NCBI RefSeq assembly: GCF_004340785.1
Contig: NZ_SLXS01000003.1
Span: 157,689-221,688 of the forward strand
From: Tumebacillus sp. BK434
Lineage (GTDB): Bacteria > Bacillota > Bacilli > Tumebacillales > Tumebacillaceae
Length of the DNA stretch: 64,000 bases
Direction of reading: 5' to 3'
The notes below the pieces were generated by a model. The model worked only from the letters and a program-made list of their open reading frames with translations. It made no database searches and had not been told where the DNA came from. Made by a program: the position numbers and the translations under genes. Position 1 is the stretch's first letter, and each line of letters begins with the position of its first letter. This document shows positions 16,732 to 25,935 of the stretch, one piece after another.

Positions 16732-17121
16732 TTAGTTTGCCACACTCTCCAGAGCCGGACCTGCGATCAGCTTGGACTCGACGCCGTTTTCGCCCCACTC
16801 TTTGATCAAGGTGTCGGCCGTCTCTTGCGCCAGCGGATACACTTGGATCACAGTCAGCATATCGATCATCGCCTTTTGCTCGTTTTTGCGAGCGCGGGAC
16901 AGCACATCGGCAATCAGATCCATCTCATCCGGCAACAGGCCGTTTTCAGCGGCGCGGATGTTGATCACCGTTTCGCCGAATGCGACTTGGTACACGTTGT
17001 CCTGCTCCGACGGCATCGGAAACTCGCGGCCTTTGAAGCGGTTGGACAACGTCATCTTTTGAACCGGATTGAGCTTGGTGCGCTTGAGCGCAGATTTGAA
17101 ATCGAACATTTCCACAGTCAT
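16732..17121 (-). CDS. hypothetical protein (129 residues)
   Basis: I do not recognise a family. The ATG at 17121 has TTGGAGG upstream. The protein is soluble, with helical segments (FKSALKRTKLNPVQKMTLSNRFKG; DEMDLIADVLSRARKNEQKAMIDMLTVIQVY) and a late ETADTLIKEWGENGVESKLIAG that could be a small alpha/beta unit. It is the gene immediately downstream of the GAF-PAS kinase (57 nt), so co-transcription is possible. Confidence 0.75.
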   Translation of the reverse strand: MTVEMFDFKSALKRTKLNPVQKMTLSNRFKGREFPMPSEQDNVYQVAFGETVINIRAAENGLLPDEMDLIADVLSRARKNEQKAMIDMLTVIQVYPLAQETADTLIKEWGENGVESKLIAGPALESVAN

Positions 17122-17178
17122 GAATATAGCCTCCAACAAAGCGTAGTAGAACCAGTATACCGAATATCTTGCAATTTT

Positions 17179-18786
17179 TTAAGAGACTGTTGGCTCAAAA
17201 GGGAGCCAGATCGAAACGATTGTGCCATGGTCGACGGCGCTTTCCACTTCCATGTCGCCGCCGTGCGCTTCGATGATCGATTTGGCGTTAGACAGCCCGA
17301 GCCCGGTGCCGCGGCTTTTCGTCGTGTAAAACGGCTCAAAGACGTCGGCGAGGCGATCTTCCGGAATCCCCTGCCCGGTGTCGGAGATGACGATCTGCAC
17401 GAACTCCGGCTCCGCTTCGTCGCGGCGCACCCGCACGTCGATCGTGCCGCCGCTTGGCGTGGCGTCGATCGCGTTGTTCAGCAGATTTAAAAACACTTGC
17501 TGCAGCTGGTCGCAGTCGGCAATGATCGGACCGATCTCTTCATAGTGTTCGACCAAATGCAGATTTCCTTGCAAAAAGGACGTTTGCATCAGATTGCAGG
17601 TGTCGCGCAGCGTCTCGACGATGTAGCAGGACCCAAAGGAAGGCGTTTGCGGCTTGGAGATATTTAAAAAGTGGTTGACAAGATCTTCAATTCTACGCAA
17701 CTCGGAGAGGATCATTTTCCCTTTTTTCTCCGATTTTTCGGAAAATTCTTCCTGTTTTAGCATGAGCTGCATCGCCAGCTTGATCACCGCCACCGGGTTG
17801 CGAATCTCGTGGGCGATCTGGGCGGCAAACTTGCCCATCGTGGACAGGCGTTCCCCCTGCTTGCTGCTCCGTTCGAGGCGGACGAACTTCGTCATGTCGC
17901 GGCCAACGAGCAGCAAGGTCGACGTGGCGTTCGTGTCATCTTCGATCCAGTGCGCGTCCCAGAAGATGTGATGGATGTCGCCTGTGGAGGATTTGACCTC
18001 TTCGACAAAGTCGGTCAGCTGCTTACGCCCCTGCAACGCGACGAGCGCGGCGCTTTTTTCGCAGAACATCTCCTGCAGGAGCTGCGGCGCATCGTCCTTT
18101 TGGACAAGCAGGCTTTTCGCGGCCTCGTTCAAGTGAATGATCGTGCCGTCCTCAGCGGTGACGAGGATCAGGTTGTTCGAAGTCTCGGCGATCTTCTCCT
18201 GCAGGAGCAGGGTGCGGTAGTGTTCCGACTTTAAGATCATCGCCTTGTCGATGGCATGGCCGATCGACAGGACGGTGCCGAGCATATACGGGCTGTGCTC
18301 TCGTTTATAGGCGGCGATGGCGAGCCCGCCGACGAGGTTGCCCTGCGGATCGTGCAGCGGCGTGGCGGCGCAGGACATGCCGTGAAGTTCCTGGTTGTAA
18401 TGCTGGTCTCCGACCATGTGCACCGGGCGGTCTTCCGCCAGCGCCGTGCCTAACGCATTGGCGCCGTACACGTTTTCATGCCAGCTCATCCCCGGGGTGG
18501 TGTGGTGCTGCAGCAGTTTGTCCGGCAGGCGTTCACCGCGCGTGGCGAGCAGATAGCCGTCCGCATCGCAGATCGCGACGATGCATTCGCTCTCCACGGT
18601 GCTGTACAGCTGATCAACGTAAGGGAGCGCGGACTCGAGCAGCAGCCGGTTGCTGTAGATGCGCGCCGACAGCTCCTGCGCCCCCAGCGGGGTGAGTTCA
18701 GGAAGCTTTTCCGGGTCTACCCCATATGCTCTCGACCGTTTCCATGCTTCGGCATAGACGTTCGATTGGTTGTATGCTCTCCTCAT
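17179..18786 (-). CDS. soluble histidine kinase with AcoR-like GAF and PAS domains
   Basis: A 535-residue kinase with no TM helices. Residues ~55-190 form a GAF domain of the AcoR type (WHENVYGANALGTALAEDRPVHMVGDQHY, then CAATPLHDPQGNLVGGLAI). A PAS domain covers ~205-315 (LVTAEDGTIIHLNEAAKSLL). HisKA has AAQIAHEIRNPVAVIKLAMQ (~345) and the ATPase has NLLNNAIDATPSGG, DTGQGIPEDRL and GTGLGLSNAKSII. The layout resembles NtrB/KinA-like cytoplasmic kinases; the ligand of the GAF domain is unknown. AGGAAGGAG precedes the ATG. No response regulator is adjacent, so it is an orphan and could feed the sporulation phosphorelay (inference). Confidence 0.93.
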   Translation of the reverse strand: MRRAYNQSNVYAEAWKRSRAYGVDPEKLPELTPLGAQELSARIYSNRLLLESALPYVDQLYSTVESECIVAICDADGYLLATRGERLPDKLLQHHTTPGMSWHENVYGANALGTALAEDRPVHMVGDQHYNQELHGMSCAATPLHDPQGNLVGGLAIAAYKREHSPYMLGTVLSIGHAIDKAMILKSEHYRTLLLQEKIAETSNNLILVTAEDGTIIHLNEAAKSLLVQKDDAPQLLQEMFCEKSAALVALQGRKQLTDFVEEVKSSTGDIHHIFWDAHWIEDDTNATSTLLLVGRDMTKFVRLERSSKQGERLSTMGKFAAQIAHEIRNPVAVIKLAMQLMLKQEEFSEKSEKKGKMILSELRRIEDLVNHFLNISKPQTPSFGSCYIVETLRDTCNLMQTSFLQGNLHLVEHYEEIGPIIADCDQLQQVFLNLLNNAIDATPSGGTIDVRVRRDEAEPEFVQIVISDTGQGIPEDRLADVFEPFYTTKSRGTGLGLSNAKSIIEAHGGDMEVESAVDHGTIVSIWLPFEPTVS

Positions 18787-18980
18787 GAATGACTCCTTCC
18801 TGGCCGCGTGACATCCTCACAGACGTTTCGTATTGCCTTATTATAGAGCAACGCACGAAAAGAATCCATGTCTTGAGCGGCAAGCAGAGCGGTGCAGCCC
18901 GGCCGGATCAAGACTGCAAAAAGGTTTTCCGCCCTTAGTGCCGAAGTTGTAAGGAGATGTACAGGTACTGGAGGAAGCGC

Positions 18981-20162
18981 ATGAAGTTAGAAAGACACCG
19001 ACCTGATTTTGTGCTGTTCGTTGTGGTCATTTTGTTGGCGTTGTTTGGTCTGATCTGCATTTACAGCGCCTCGCAGATGGTGGCGCTCGAAGAGACCGGC
19101 ATGCAAAGCACCGACAAGTATTTTTTCAAGCAGCTGCAATGGGTGCTGCTCGGGATGCTGGTGATGCTGTTTACGATGAATGTGCAGTTTCTCAGATGGT
19201 TTAAGCTGTCCAAGCTGATGCTGCTCGGTTCGTACATCTTGCTGGCGCTGGTCTTTATGCCCGGCATCGGCGTTCACGTCGAAGGGGCGAATCGCTGGGT
19301 CAACCTCGGGGTGCAGTTTCAGCCGTCCGACCTGGCGATGCTGGCGATCATCATCCACATCGCGGCACTCTTGTCCAAGAAGCAGGACCGCATCCAAGAT
19401 CCGAAAGCTTCGTATTGGCCGCCGATGATCCTGATCGGCATCGGCTTTTTGCTGATCATTCTCGAGCCGGACATGGACACCGCCGTCACGTTTGCGCTCT
19501 GTCCGTTTGTGATCATGTTTGCGGCGGGCATCCCGTGGAAATATGTGCGCAACACGATCATCGTCGGGCTGGTCGCGCTCGTGCCACTCGCCTTGATGAG
19601 CTACCGCGGCGACCGCGTCGCGACTTACCTCAACCCGTTTGCAGGGGGCGTCAACGATGGCAACCTGCAGATCGTGCAGTCCCTGTTCGCGATCGCGACG
19701 GGCGGCTGGACCGGGCGGGGTCTCGGGCACTCGATCGAAAAATTTTCCTACCTGCCGATGCCGCACACCGACTTTATCTTCGCGATCTTGTCGGAGGAGT
19801 GGGGCTTTATCGGCGGACTGGTACTGGTCGCCTTGTACGCCGTGCTGATCTGGCGCGGGATCTACATCGCGCTGCGCGTGCCGAACCGCTTCGCTTCGCT
19901 GGTCGCGATCGGCTTGACAACGCTGATCGGTTTCGCCGTGTTTTTGAACATCGGCTCCGTGTCGGGGCTCTTGCCTGTCATCGGCGTGCCGCTGCCGTTT
20001 ATCTCGTATGGCGGCACCTCGCTGCTGGTCAAAATGTTCTCGATGGGCATACTGCTGAACATTTCGCGGTATACTGCGCAGGTTCCGCTAAAAGAGGATG
20101 CGCCGCGAACGCGGGCCGACTCGAACGTCGCACCGCTTCGCCCGACGCGTTTTGATGCGTAA
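18981..20162 (+). CDS. FtsW/RodA/SpoVE-family SEDS protein
   Basis: A 393-residue polytopic membrane protein of the SEDS glycan polymerase family. It has the landmarks GANRWVNLGVQFQPSD, HTDFIFAILSEEWGFIG (with the catalytic-loop Asp) and GLLPVIGVPLPFISYGGTS. It polymerises peptidoglycan with a partner class B PBP, which is not in this window, so FtsW, RodA and SpoVE roles cannot be told apart. The ATG at 18981 (MKLERHRPD) has GGAGG 6 nt upstream. The 194 nt between it and the divergent kinase must hold both promoters. Confidence 0.93.
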   Translation: MKLERHRPDFVLFVVVILLALFGLICIYSASQMVALEETGMQSTDKYFFKQLQWVLLGMLVMLFTMNVQFLRWFKLSKLMLLGSYILLALVFMPGIGVHVEGANRWVNLGVQFQPSDLAMLAIIIHIAALLSKKQDRIQDPKASYWPPMILIGIGFLLIILEPDMDTAVTFALCPFVIMFAAGIPWKYVRNTIIVGLVALVPLALMSYRGDRVATYLNPFAGGVNDGNLQIVQSLFAIATGGWTGRGLGHSIEKFSYLPMPHTDFIFAILSEEWGFIGGLVLVALYAVLIWRGIYIALRVPNRFASLVAIGLTTLIGFAVFLNIGSVSGLLPVIGVPLPFISYGGTSLLVKMFSMGILLNISRYTAQVPLKEDAPRTRADSNVAPLRPTRFDA

Positions 20163-20177
20163 AGGAAGGTGTCAACC

Positions 20178-21131
20178 ATGCAAGTGTATGTACAGGATCT
20201 CGGTCACGATGTGTCGCTGATCGACCTGATGGAACAAGGGGAGCGCGGGCGCTCGGCGTGCTATGTAGTGCGCGGCGCGAAGCTCGCGATCATCGAGACG
20301 GGCTCTTCACTGTCCGCCCCGTACATTCTGGCCGGGCTGAAGGAGCTCGGCGTGGCGCCGGAGCAGGTGGAGTATGTGATCGTCACTCACATCCATCTCG
20401 ACCATTCCGGCGGCGTCGGCTACATCCTGCCCCATTTCCCCAATGCGACAGTTGTCGCGCACCCGCGCGCGGGCCGGCACCTGATCGACCCCTCCCGCCT
20501 GATCGAAGGCGCGAAGGCGGTCTACGGCGCCGATGAGTTGGCCCGCCTGTACGGAGAGATTCTGCCCGTTCCGGCCGAGCGGGTGCTGATCCGCGACGAA
20601 GGCGAGCAACTCGACCTCGGCAACGGGCACCTGCTCACCTTTTATGACACGCCGGGTCATGCGAAACACCACTTCTCGATCCACGACCCGGCCGCACGGG
20701 CGATCTTCTCCGGCGACACGGTGGGCGTGCGCTATGTGCAGGCGCTGACCGGGTGGGATTTCGAATGCATCTATCCCTCGACGTCCCCGACCGATTTTGA
20801 CCGCGAGGCGGTGATGAACTCGGTCGCCAAGCTGGAGCGATTGCCCGATGTTGACCGCATCTTCCACACCCACTTCGGCCCGACCGCCCCGGCGTCTGTC
20901 GCCTTCGCGCGCACCCGCCAGACGGTGGCCGACTTCGACCGCCTGTCCCGCGACCTGTTCCGACCGGGGCTGGACTACCAGATCCTCGCCGAAGCGATCC
21001 GCGACTACATCCGCGCCGACCTGGCGAAAGAAGGTCACATCGTGCAGGAGCTTGGCGGGATCGAGTTCGATATCGAGCTGAATGCGAAAGGTATGCTGTA
21101 TGTGTTGGAAAAGGAGCAGGCCGGTAAATAA
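20178..21131 (+). CDS. metallo-beta-lactamase-fold hydrolase
   Basis: 317 residues. The zinc motif is THIHLDHSGG (~70), with further ligands in DTPGHAKHHFS and FSGDTVGV, and a late HTHFGP. It resembles the MBL hydrolases that cleave esters, lactones or thioesters; the substrate is unknown. ATG at 20178 has AAGGAAGGTG 6 nt upstream; a GTG 9 nt earlier is also in frame. It begins 15 nt after the SEDS gene, so the two are likely one transcript. Confidence 0.9.
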   Translation: MQVYVQDLGHDVSLIDLMEQGERGRSACYVVRGAKLAIIETGSSLSAPYILAGLKELGVAPEQVEYVIVTHIHLDHSGGVGYILPHFPNATVVAHPRAGRHLIDPSRLIEGAKAVYGADELARLYGEILPVPAERVLIRDEGEQLDLGNGHLLTFYDTPGHAKHHFSIHDPAARAIFSGDTVGVRYVQALTGWDFECIYPSTSPTDFDREAVMNSVAKLERLPDVDRIFHTHFGPTAPASVAFARTRQTVADFDRLSRDLFRPGLDYQILAEAIRDYIRADLAKEGHIVQELGGIEFDIELNAKGMLYVLEKEQAGK

Positions 21132-21172
21132 CGGAACGTGATATTTTCTGGTCGAATGGAGCTCGAAACAAT

Positions 21173-21211
21173 AAAAAGAGAGTCGGCAGATCAACTGCCG
21201 ACTCTCTTTTT
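21173..21211. terminator. bidirectional terminator
   Basis: A 17-bp stem AAAAAGAGAGTCGGCAG with complement and 5-nt loop. It separates the MBL gene from convergent thpR; the end of thpR lies within the stem. Confidence 0.92.
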
Positions 21212-21760
21212 TGCGAATGGAAACGTATGTCGTACCGGATACTGCGGCCCTTCAGGGCCAGCTGACACCGACTCGTACAAGTGCAGCGCCGTCACGTCCC
21301 ACTCCGCCCCCTGCAGCAGGTCGGCCACGTCCGGCGGCTGCCAGTGCGGGTCGGTGGAGCGCAGGCGGCCGAGAGTGATGTGCGGGCGGAACTGGTCGTG
21401 GGCGAAACGGCCGGCGCCGAGCGTGTTCAAAGGCTCAGCCAGCACAGCGTACAGCGCCTGCAAAGGCGCCACGTCGCCGCTCACGCCGCACCAGACGACC
21501 TTGGCACGCGGGAACCAACCCGCGTGGTCAATGCGCAGCTGAAACGGCTGCTGCGCGGCCATGTGCGGCGTGACCAGCTCGATCACGCGCTGCACCTGCC
21601 CCGCGTCCAAGTCCCCGAGAAAATGTGTCGTGATGTGAAACTGCTCCGAGCGGTACCACTTCTTCACGTCGAGGAGCGGTTCCAGCCGCTCCTCCACCTT
21701 GATCAGCGTCCTCCCACACGGTTCCTGCGGCACTTCGAGGCCAAGAAAATACCGTCCCAT
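21191..21760 (-). CDS. thpR: RNA 2',3'-cyclic phosphodiesterase (ThpR/LigT family)
   Basis: A 189-residue 2H phosphoesterase. Both HxT motifs are present: FHITTHFLG (~44) and RPHITLGR (~130). The family opens 2',3'-cyclic phosphates on RNA ends to 2'-phosphates. It begins with MGRYFLGLEVP as usual. It is the last gene of the minus-strand group that starts with the CDP-alcohol phosphatidyltransferase at 25081, with 28 nt to the nucleotidyltransferase upstream. Confidence 0.93.
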   Translation of the reverse strand: MGRYFLGLEVPQEPCGRTLIKVEERLEPLLDVKKWYRSEQFHITTHFLGDLDAGQVQRVIELVTPHMAAQQPFQLRIDHAGWFPRAKVVWCGVSGDVAPLQALYAVLAEPLNTLGAGRFAHDQFRPHITLGRLRSTDPHWQPPDVADLLQGAEWDVTALHLYESVSAGPEGPQYPVRHTFPFAKKRVGS

Positions 21761-21788
21761 GCACGAGATCCTCCCTGTGGCGAGAGAT

Positions 21789-22511
21789 TTATCCGAAAAT
21801 CTGCTCCGCGCGCGCCAGATCGTTGTTATCGTCCACTTCCACCCAGCGCAAGTCGCCGACGTCGACGACTTTCAGCTTCCAGCCTTCGCGGATCAGCTCT
21901 TGGAAAGCACGTTCATAGTATTCGTTCTCCTCGCCCTGTTCAACCAGCTTCGCGAGATGGTCGACGACGCCTTGCGCGTCCGCCGCGTTGATCTTGCACA
22001 GGCCGATCGATTCGCCCAAGCCCCGCTCGACGGAGATCTCCTTGGACAACTCGGTGACATAGCCGCTCGCATCGAGCACGAATTTCATCGCTTCTTCATC
22101 CAGCTTCATCTGCATGTCGACCGCGAGATGCGAGTCGGCCGCACCGGCCACGCGGCTCAAGATGCCGTCTTCCAGCAGCAGGTCGCCATCGGTCAGCACA
22201 AAGCCGTCCAGCAGGAAGTCTTTCGCGCAGAGGAGCGTGTAGCCGTTGTTCGTCACATCGTAACGCTCATTTTGCACGAGGCGCACCGGCAGCTCGTTCG
22301 TCTGCTGCCATTCGTTGACTGCAGCTTCGATCTGCGGATGACGATAGCCGGTGATCAGCACGACCTCCTGGAAGGCGTTTGTTGCCACCGCTTGCTTCAA
22401 GAAACGGTCGAGGATCGTCTGCCCGCCGACTTCGACGAGGCATTTCGGGCGATCATCGGTCAGCGGGCGCAAACGCGACCCGACACCTGCTACAAGAATT
22501 ACCAATCTCAT
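21789..22511 (-). CDS. sugar-phosphate/alcohol-phosphate nucleotidyltransferase
   Basis: A 240-residue nucleotidyltransferase. The signature is VILVAGVGSRLRPLTDDRPKCLVEVGG, with the catalytic Asp in LTDGDLLLEDG (~103) and a later Glu/Asp in EVDDNNDL. This group (LicC-like) makes CDP-choline or similar CDP-alcohols, or NDP-sugars. It directly follows the nucleotidyltransferase-aminotransferase fusion and a CDP-alcohol phosphatidyltransferase in the same operon, which favours a CDP-activated head group. Substrate inferred only. Confidence 0.88.
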   Translation of the reverse strand: MRLVILVAGVGSRLRPLTDDRPKCLVEVGGQTILDRFLKQAVATNAFQEVVLITGYRHPQIEAAVNEWQQTNELPVRLVQNERYDVTNNGYTLLCAKDFLLDGFVLTDGDLLLEDGILSRVAGAADSHLAVDMQMKLDEEAMKFVLDASGYVTELSKEISVERGLGESIGLCKINAADAQGVVDHLAKLVEQGEENEYYERAFQELIREGWKLKVVDVGDLRWVEVDDNNDLARAEQIFG

Positions 22512-22523
22512 CTTCTACACTCC

Positions 22524-24353
22524 TTATTGAGTTACAGAGGCTGTGGTTGCCGTCATTTTAAAGCCGCGCTCCATCATGTCGAGGAACGACAGCACATGCT
22601 CTTCGCGGACATGGCCGATGTTGGCGATCTGGAACGCCTTGCCAAGGAACGGGCCTTTGCCGCGGTAGATGACATAGTTGTGTTGCTTCACCCAATCGTG
22701 GAACGCTTCCACGTCGATGTCTTCCGGGTAGTAGACGGTGGTCAAAACGCGGGACATCTCCGCTTCGTCGATCACGAAGGACAGGCTTAGCTTCTTCAGG
22801 CGGTTGCGCACGAGGCTGGCCAGATAGCCGTAGTGTTTCATCCGCGCCGCCACCGTATCCTGCAGCAGTTCATCGAGCGCCACTTCTAGCGCATAAAACA
22901 AGGAGACGGCCGGCGTGTTCGGCGTCTGGTAGGAGAGCGCTTCGAACTCGTAATGCTTGTACAGGTCGAGGTAGCGCGTGCGCGCCTTCTGCCCTTTCAG
23001 CGCCTGGAAGGCCGACTTTTTACCGCAGACGAACGCCAGACCCGGCAGCGAGGCCAGCGCTTTGTTCGCCGATGCGGTGCAGAACGTGATGTTCGCCGCT
23101 TCTACAGACAGAGCTTCTGCGCCGATCGAGGAGACCGCGTCGACGAGGAAGTCGACATTGTGCTTCTTCATCAGCGCGCCGATCTCGTTGATCGGGTTGA
23201 GCATCCCGCAGGAAGTCTCGTGGTGCACGACCATCAGCGCGTCATAAGCGCCGGTTGCGACCAGCTCCTCGACTTTTGCGAGGTCGATCTTGTTCGCCCA
23301 GCCAAACTCCAGCGACGTGTAATCGAGCTCATGGCAGCGTGCCAGGTCGATCAGGCGGTTGCCGAACTCGCCGTTGGAGAGGATGAGCAGCTTCTTGCCC
23401 GGACCGTAGGAAGAGAGCAGCGCTTCGTTCGCCGAGGTGCCGGAGCCGGTGATGATCACGTTGGTGTAGTCTTTGCCGGTCACGCCGTACGCTTGGTTCA
23501 GCTTGGCGCGGCAACGGGTGAGGATCTCGATAAACTCCGTCTCGCGGTGGCCGATGTCTGCGTGCAAGAGCGCCGATTTTACTTTTTTCGAGACCATGAC
23601 CGGACCTGGGCAGAGCAGCACCTGCTCGGAGATCAGCGGGGTGACCGCATCACGCTTCTCCGTGAACAGGCGCACCGCCTGCAGATAGTCGGTGACAAAA
23701 TCGATCTCGATCCACGAGCCTTCGACCAGCGTTTCCAGCGCAAACGGGAACTCCGCAGCGATCTCGTTCAGCGCCACTTCGTAGTACACATCCTGCGACA
23801 CCTTGGTCAAGGCAGCAAAAAACGCTGCGCTGGCATCTGCAGACACGCGCGCGAGGCCGGCAAATTCGCCGAGCGCGTGCTCGTCATCGATCGTCTTACT
23901 CAGGAAGACCGCATCGCCTTGGCGGGAGACTTTCATCTCCTCCGGCGAAGAGATCGACTTCTCCTGATAGAGCAGGACGTTGCCGTCGAGCGCCGCCATT
24001 TTTTCAAACACATAGCCGTCTGCCACCACATCGCCGTCGAGCAGGTAGAACGATTCGCCGCTGACGAATTCCGCAGCGAGCAGGGCGGAGTACGCGGTCG
24101 AAGTGGCCTTGAACGCCGGGTTCTCGATCAGGTGGACGGCGCAGGGCGGGTTGGACGCCGCCAGATGTTCGCGGATCGCTTCCCCTTCATAGCCGATGAC
24201 AACATAAACATCCTCCACACCGTGCTCCGCCAGTTGGCGGATCTGCCGGGAGAGGATGGTTTCCGAACCGATGGGCAACAGCGCTTTCGGCAACGTTTGA
24301 GTAATCGGAGCCAGACGTTCCCCGGCTCCTGCAGCTAAGATGACAGCTTTCAT
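22524..24353 (-). CDS. bifunctional nucleotidyltransferase - class V aminotransferase (PntC/PhnW-like fusion)
   Basis: A 609-residue fusion. Residues 1-230 form a nucleotidyltransferase (VILAAGAGERLAPITQTLPKALLPIG; YLLDGDVV). Residues ~245-600 form a class V PLP aminotransferase closest in motifs to 2-aminoethylphosphonate:pyruvate transaminase: LCPGPVMVSKKVKSALLHADIGHRE, GSGTSANEALLSS and the Lys motif TASANKALASLPGLAFV (~430). Fusions of this type make CDP-aminoethylphosphonate for phosphonolipids in Treponema. The CDP-alcohol phosphatidyltransferase upstream fits that pathway, but no PEP mutase or phosphonopyruvate decarboxylase gene is in the window. The ATG at 24353 has GAGGG 8 nt upstream; a TTG at 24368 overlaps the previous stop. 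Confidence 0.88.
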   Translation of the reverse strand: MKAVILAAGAGERLAPITQTLPKALLPIGSETILSRQIRQLAEHGVEDVYVVIGYEGEAIREHLAASNPPCAVHLIENPAFKATSTAYSALLAAEFVSGESFYLLDGDVVADGYVFEKMAALDGNVLLYQEKSISSPEEMKVSRQGDAVFLSKTIDDEHALGEFAGLARVSADASAAFFAALTKVSQDVYYEVALNEIAAEFPFALETLVEGSWIEIDFVTDYLQAVRLFTEKRDAVTPLISEQVLLCPGPVMVSKKVKSALLHADIGHRETEFIEILTRCRAKLNQAYGVTGKDYTNVIITGSGTSANEALLSSYGPGKKLLILSNGEFGNRLIDLARCHELDYTSLEFGWANKIDLAKVEELVATGAYDALMVVHHETSCGMLNPINEIGALMKKHNVDFLVDAVSSIGAEALSVEAANITFCTASANKALASLPGLAFVCGKKSAFQALKGQKARTRYLDLYKHYEFEALSYQTPNTPAVSLFYALEVALDELLQDTVAARMKHYGYLASLVRNRLKKLSLSFVIDEAEMSRVLTTVYYPEDIDVEAFHDWVKQHNYVIYRGKGPFLGKAFQIANIGHVREEHVLSFLDMMERGFKMTATTASVTQ

Positions 24354-24364
24354 GCCAGAATCCC

Positions 24365-25081
24365 TCAATTCGTTCTAAAATAGCGAAGCCAAGCTTTCAG
24401 CGGTTTGTAGACTGCGAACAGCAAGCCGAGCAGCGTGACGCCGATCAGCGTTCCTTTCGCTCCGGCGAGCACGGCGAACAGGCAGACAACAGCATACTGC
24501 TCGTCGATCGAGAAGTCGATGACGAACTTCTTGCGCCCTGCTGTCGGACGGCCCAGCTGCGGCTTGGCCGGAGCTTCGGCAGCAGCCGCTTCCTGCGCCG
24601 CTTTCGAAGCCGGGATCGCGCGGTTCATCTGGCCGTAATATTCGAGCAGGAAGAGCACGAACAACGCGCCCATCGCCCAGTAAAACACGGTCACATCTTC
24701 GGTCAGCCGATACGCGCCGACAGCGAGCGTCGACACGTACAGAAACTCCTTGATCCGGTCGCACATCTGGTCCAGCCAGCCGCCAAACGGGCTCATCTTG
24801 CCCGTGAAGCGCGCGAGCTGGCCGTCACACCAGTCCAGCACGTACGACACATACAAAATCACAGCGCCGATGATCAGAGACGTGCGGTCCCCGACAAGAA
24901 ACAGACTGCATGCCGCAAGCCCCAGTACCAGCGAAATCAACGTCATCGCATTCGGGTGCAGCCCCATGCGCGCCGCGAGTTCCGTAATCGGCGTCGACAG
25001 CCACGTATAGCAGCGGCCGAGATAGTAGTTGCTATACTTCGTGACCGACTCGATCTGCCGGTAACGTTCCGTAAGATTCAT
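24365..25081 (-). CDS. CDP-alcohol phosphatidyltransferase
   Basis: A 238-residue integral membrane enzyme with the complete family motif D-x2-D-G-x2-A-R-x8-G-x3-D-x3-D (DWCDGQLAR ... GGWLDQMCDR, ~85-110). It transfers a phosphoalcohol from a CDP-alcohol to a lipid acceptor, or the reverse. It carries a cytoplasmic insertion rich in Ala and Pro (AAQEAAAAEAPAKPQ, ~155-175). It is first in the operon with the NTP-transferase/aminotransferase fusion, so it probably attaches that pathway's amino-alcohol head group to lipid. Confidence 0.93.
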   Translation of the reverse strand: MNLTERYRQIESVTKYSNYYLGRCYTWLSTPITELAARMGLHPNAMTLISLVLGLAACSLFLVGDRTSLIIGAVILYVSYVLDWCDGQLARFTGKMSPFGGWLDQMCDRIKEFLYVSTLAVGAYRLTEDVTVFYWAMGALFVLFLLEYYGQMNRAIPASKAAQEAAAAEAPAKPQLGRPTAGRKKFVIDFSIDEQYAVVCLFAVLAGAKGTLIGVTLLGLLFAVYKPLKAWLRYFRTN

Positions 25082-25200
25082 CTCTTATTCCTCCATCAAC
25101 TCTTTACAAAATCTATGTCGAAAGATACTAGATCATAGATACCCGTCTACAAGAATACACCCAAACCAGACCCCAGCACAATAAGCAGTCATAAAAAAAC

Positions 25201-25236
25201 AAAACAGGAGCTCCCGCCCAGCGGAACTCCTGTTTT
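25201..25236 (-). terminator. terminator of the fRMsr gene
   Basis: Stem AAAACAGGAG with its complement around a loop that pairs further, followed on the minus strand by a T-rich run. It lies 20 nt after the fRMsr stop. Confidence 0.75.
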
Positions 25237-25255
25237 CAAAGGCATGATGACTCGC

Positions 25256-25735
25256 TTACAGGTGGCGTACAAGTGCCTCTACGAACTGTTCCAGATACTT
25301 TTGATCCAGTTCGTCGAAGCGGTTCTGAATCGGGCTGTCGATGTCGAGCACGCCAAGCAGTTCGCCGTTGACGAGAATCGGCACCACAATCTCCGATTGG
25401 GACGCCGCATCGCAGGCGATATGACCCGGGAACTCGTGCACGTATGCCACGAGTACCGTTTCGCGGCGTTCAGCAGCCGTCCCGCATACTCCTTTGCCGA
25501 TCGGAATACGCACGCAGGCGGGAAGACCTTGGAACGGCCCGAGCACCAATTCCCCATCTTTCATCAAGTAGAACCCCACCCAGTTGATCGTTTCTAAAAA
25601 TTGATTCAGCAGGGCGGATGCATTGGCGAGATTGGCGATCAGGTCGTTTTCACCATCGAATAGAGCTTCTGCTTGGCGAATCACGACTTCATAATTTTCT
25701 TCACGAGTACCGGTATAGCTGCTGGCAGAGAACAA
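25256..25735 (-). CDS. free methionine-(R)-sulfoxide reductase (GAF type)
   Basis: A 159-residue single GAF-domain protein of the fRMsr family. The motif GLPACVRIPIGKGVCGTAAERRETVLVAYVHEFPGHIACDAASQSEIVVPI contains the three conserved cysteines (in PACVR, GVCGTA and IACDA) used in catalysis and resolving disulfide. It reduces free Met-R-sulfoxide using thioredoxin. The gene is monocistronic between two terminator-like regions. Confidence 0.93.
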   Translation of the reverse strand: MFSASSYTGTREENYEVVIRQAEALFDGENDLIANLANASALLNQFLETINWVGFYLMKDGELVLGPFQGLPACVRIPIGKGVCGTAAERRETVLVAYVHEFPGHIACDAASQSEIVVPILVNGELLGVLDIDSPIQNRFDELDQKYLEQFVEALVRHL

Positions 25736-25935
25736 GACTTTCCCTCATTTCCTCATCGTTTGCCTACAGTATACGACATAGACCCCGCGAACGGGAGGCT
25801 CTTAAATTCGTTTCTCGATTTCCCATTTGATTCAAGGCACTTCCCAGAATCGGCAATTGTACCATTTCCGATGGAATTATGTTATTATTTCGGGGGATTC
25901 TATTGGATAAAACAACCTAAAGGAGTTTCTGTGAT

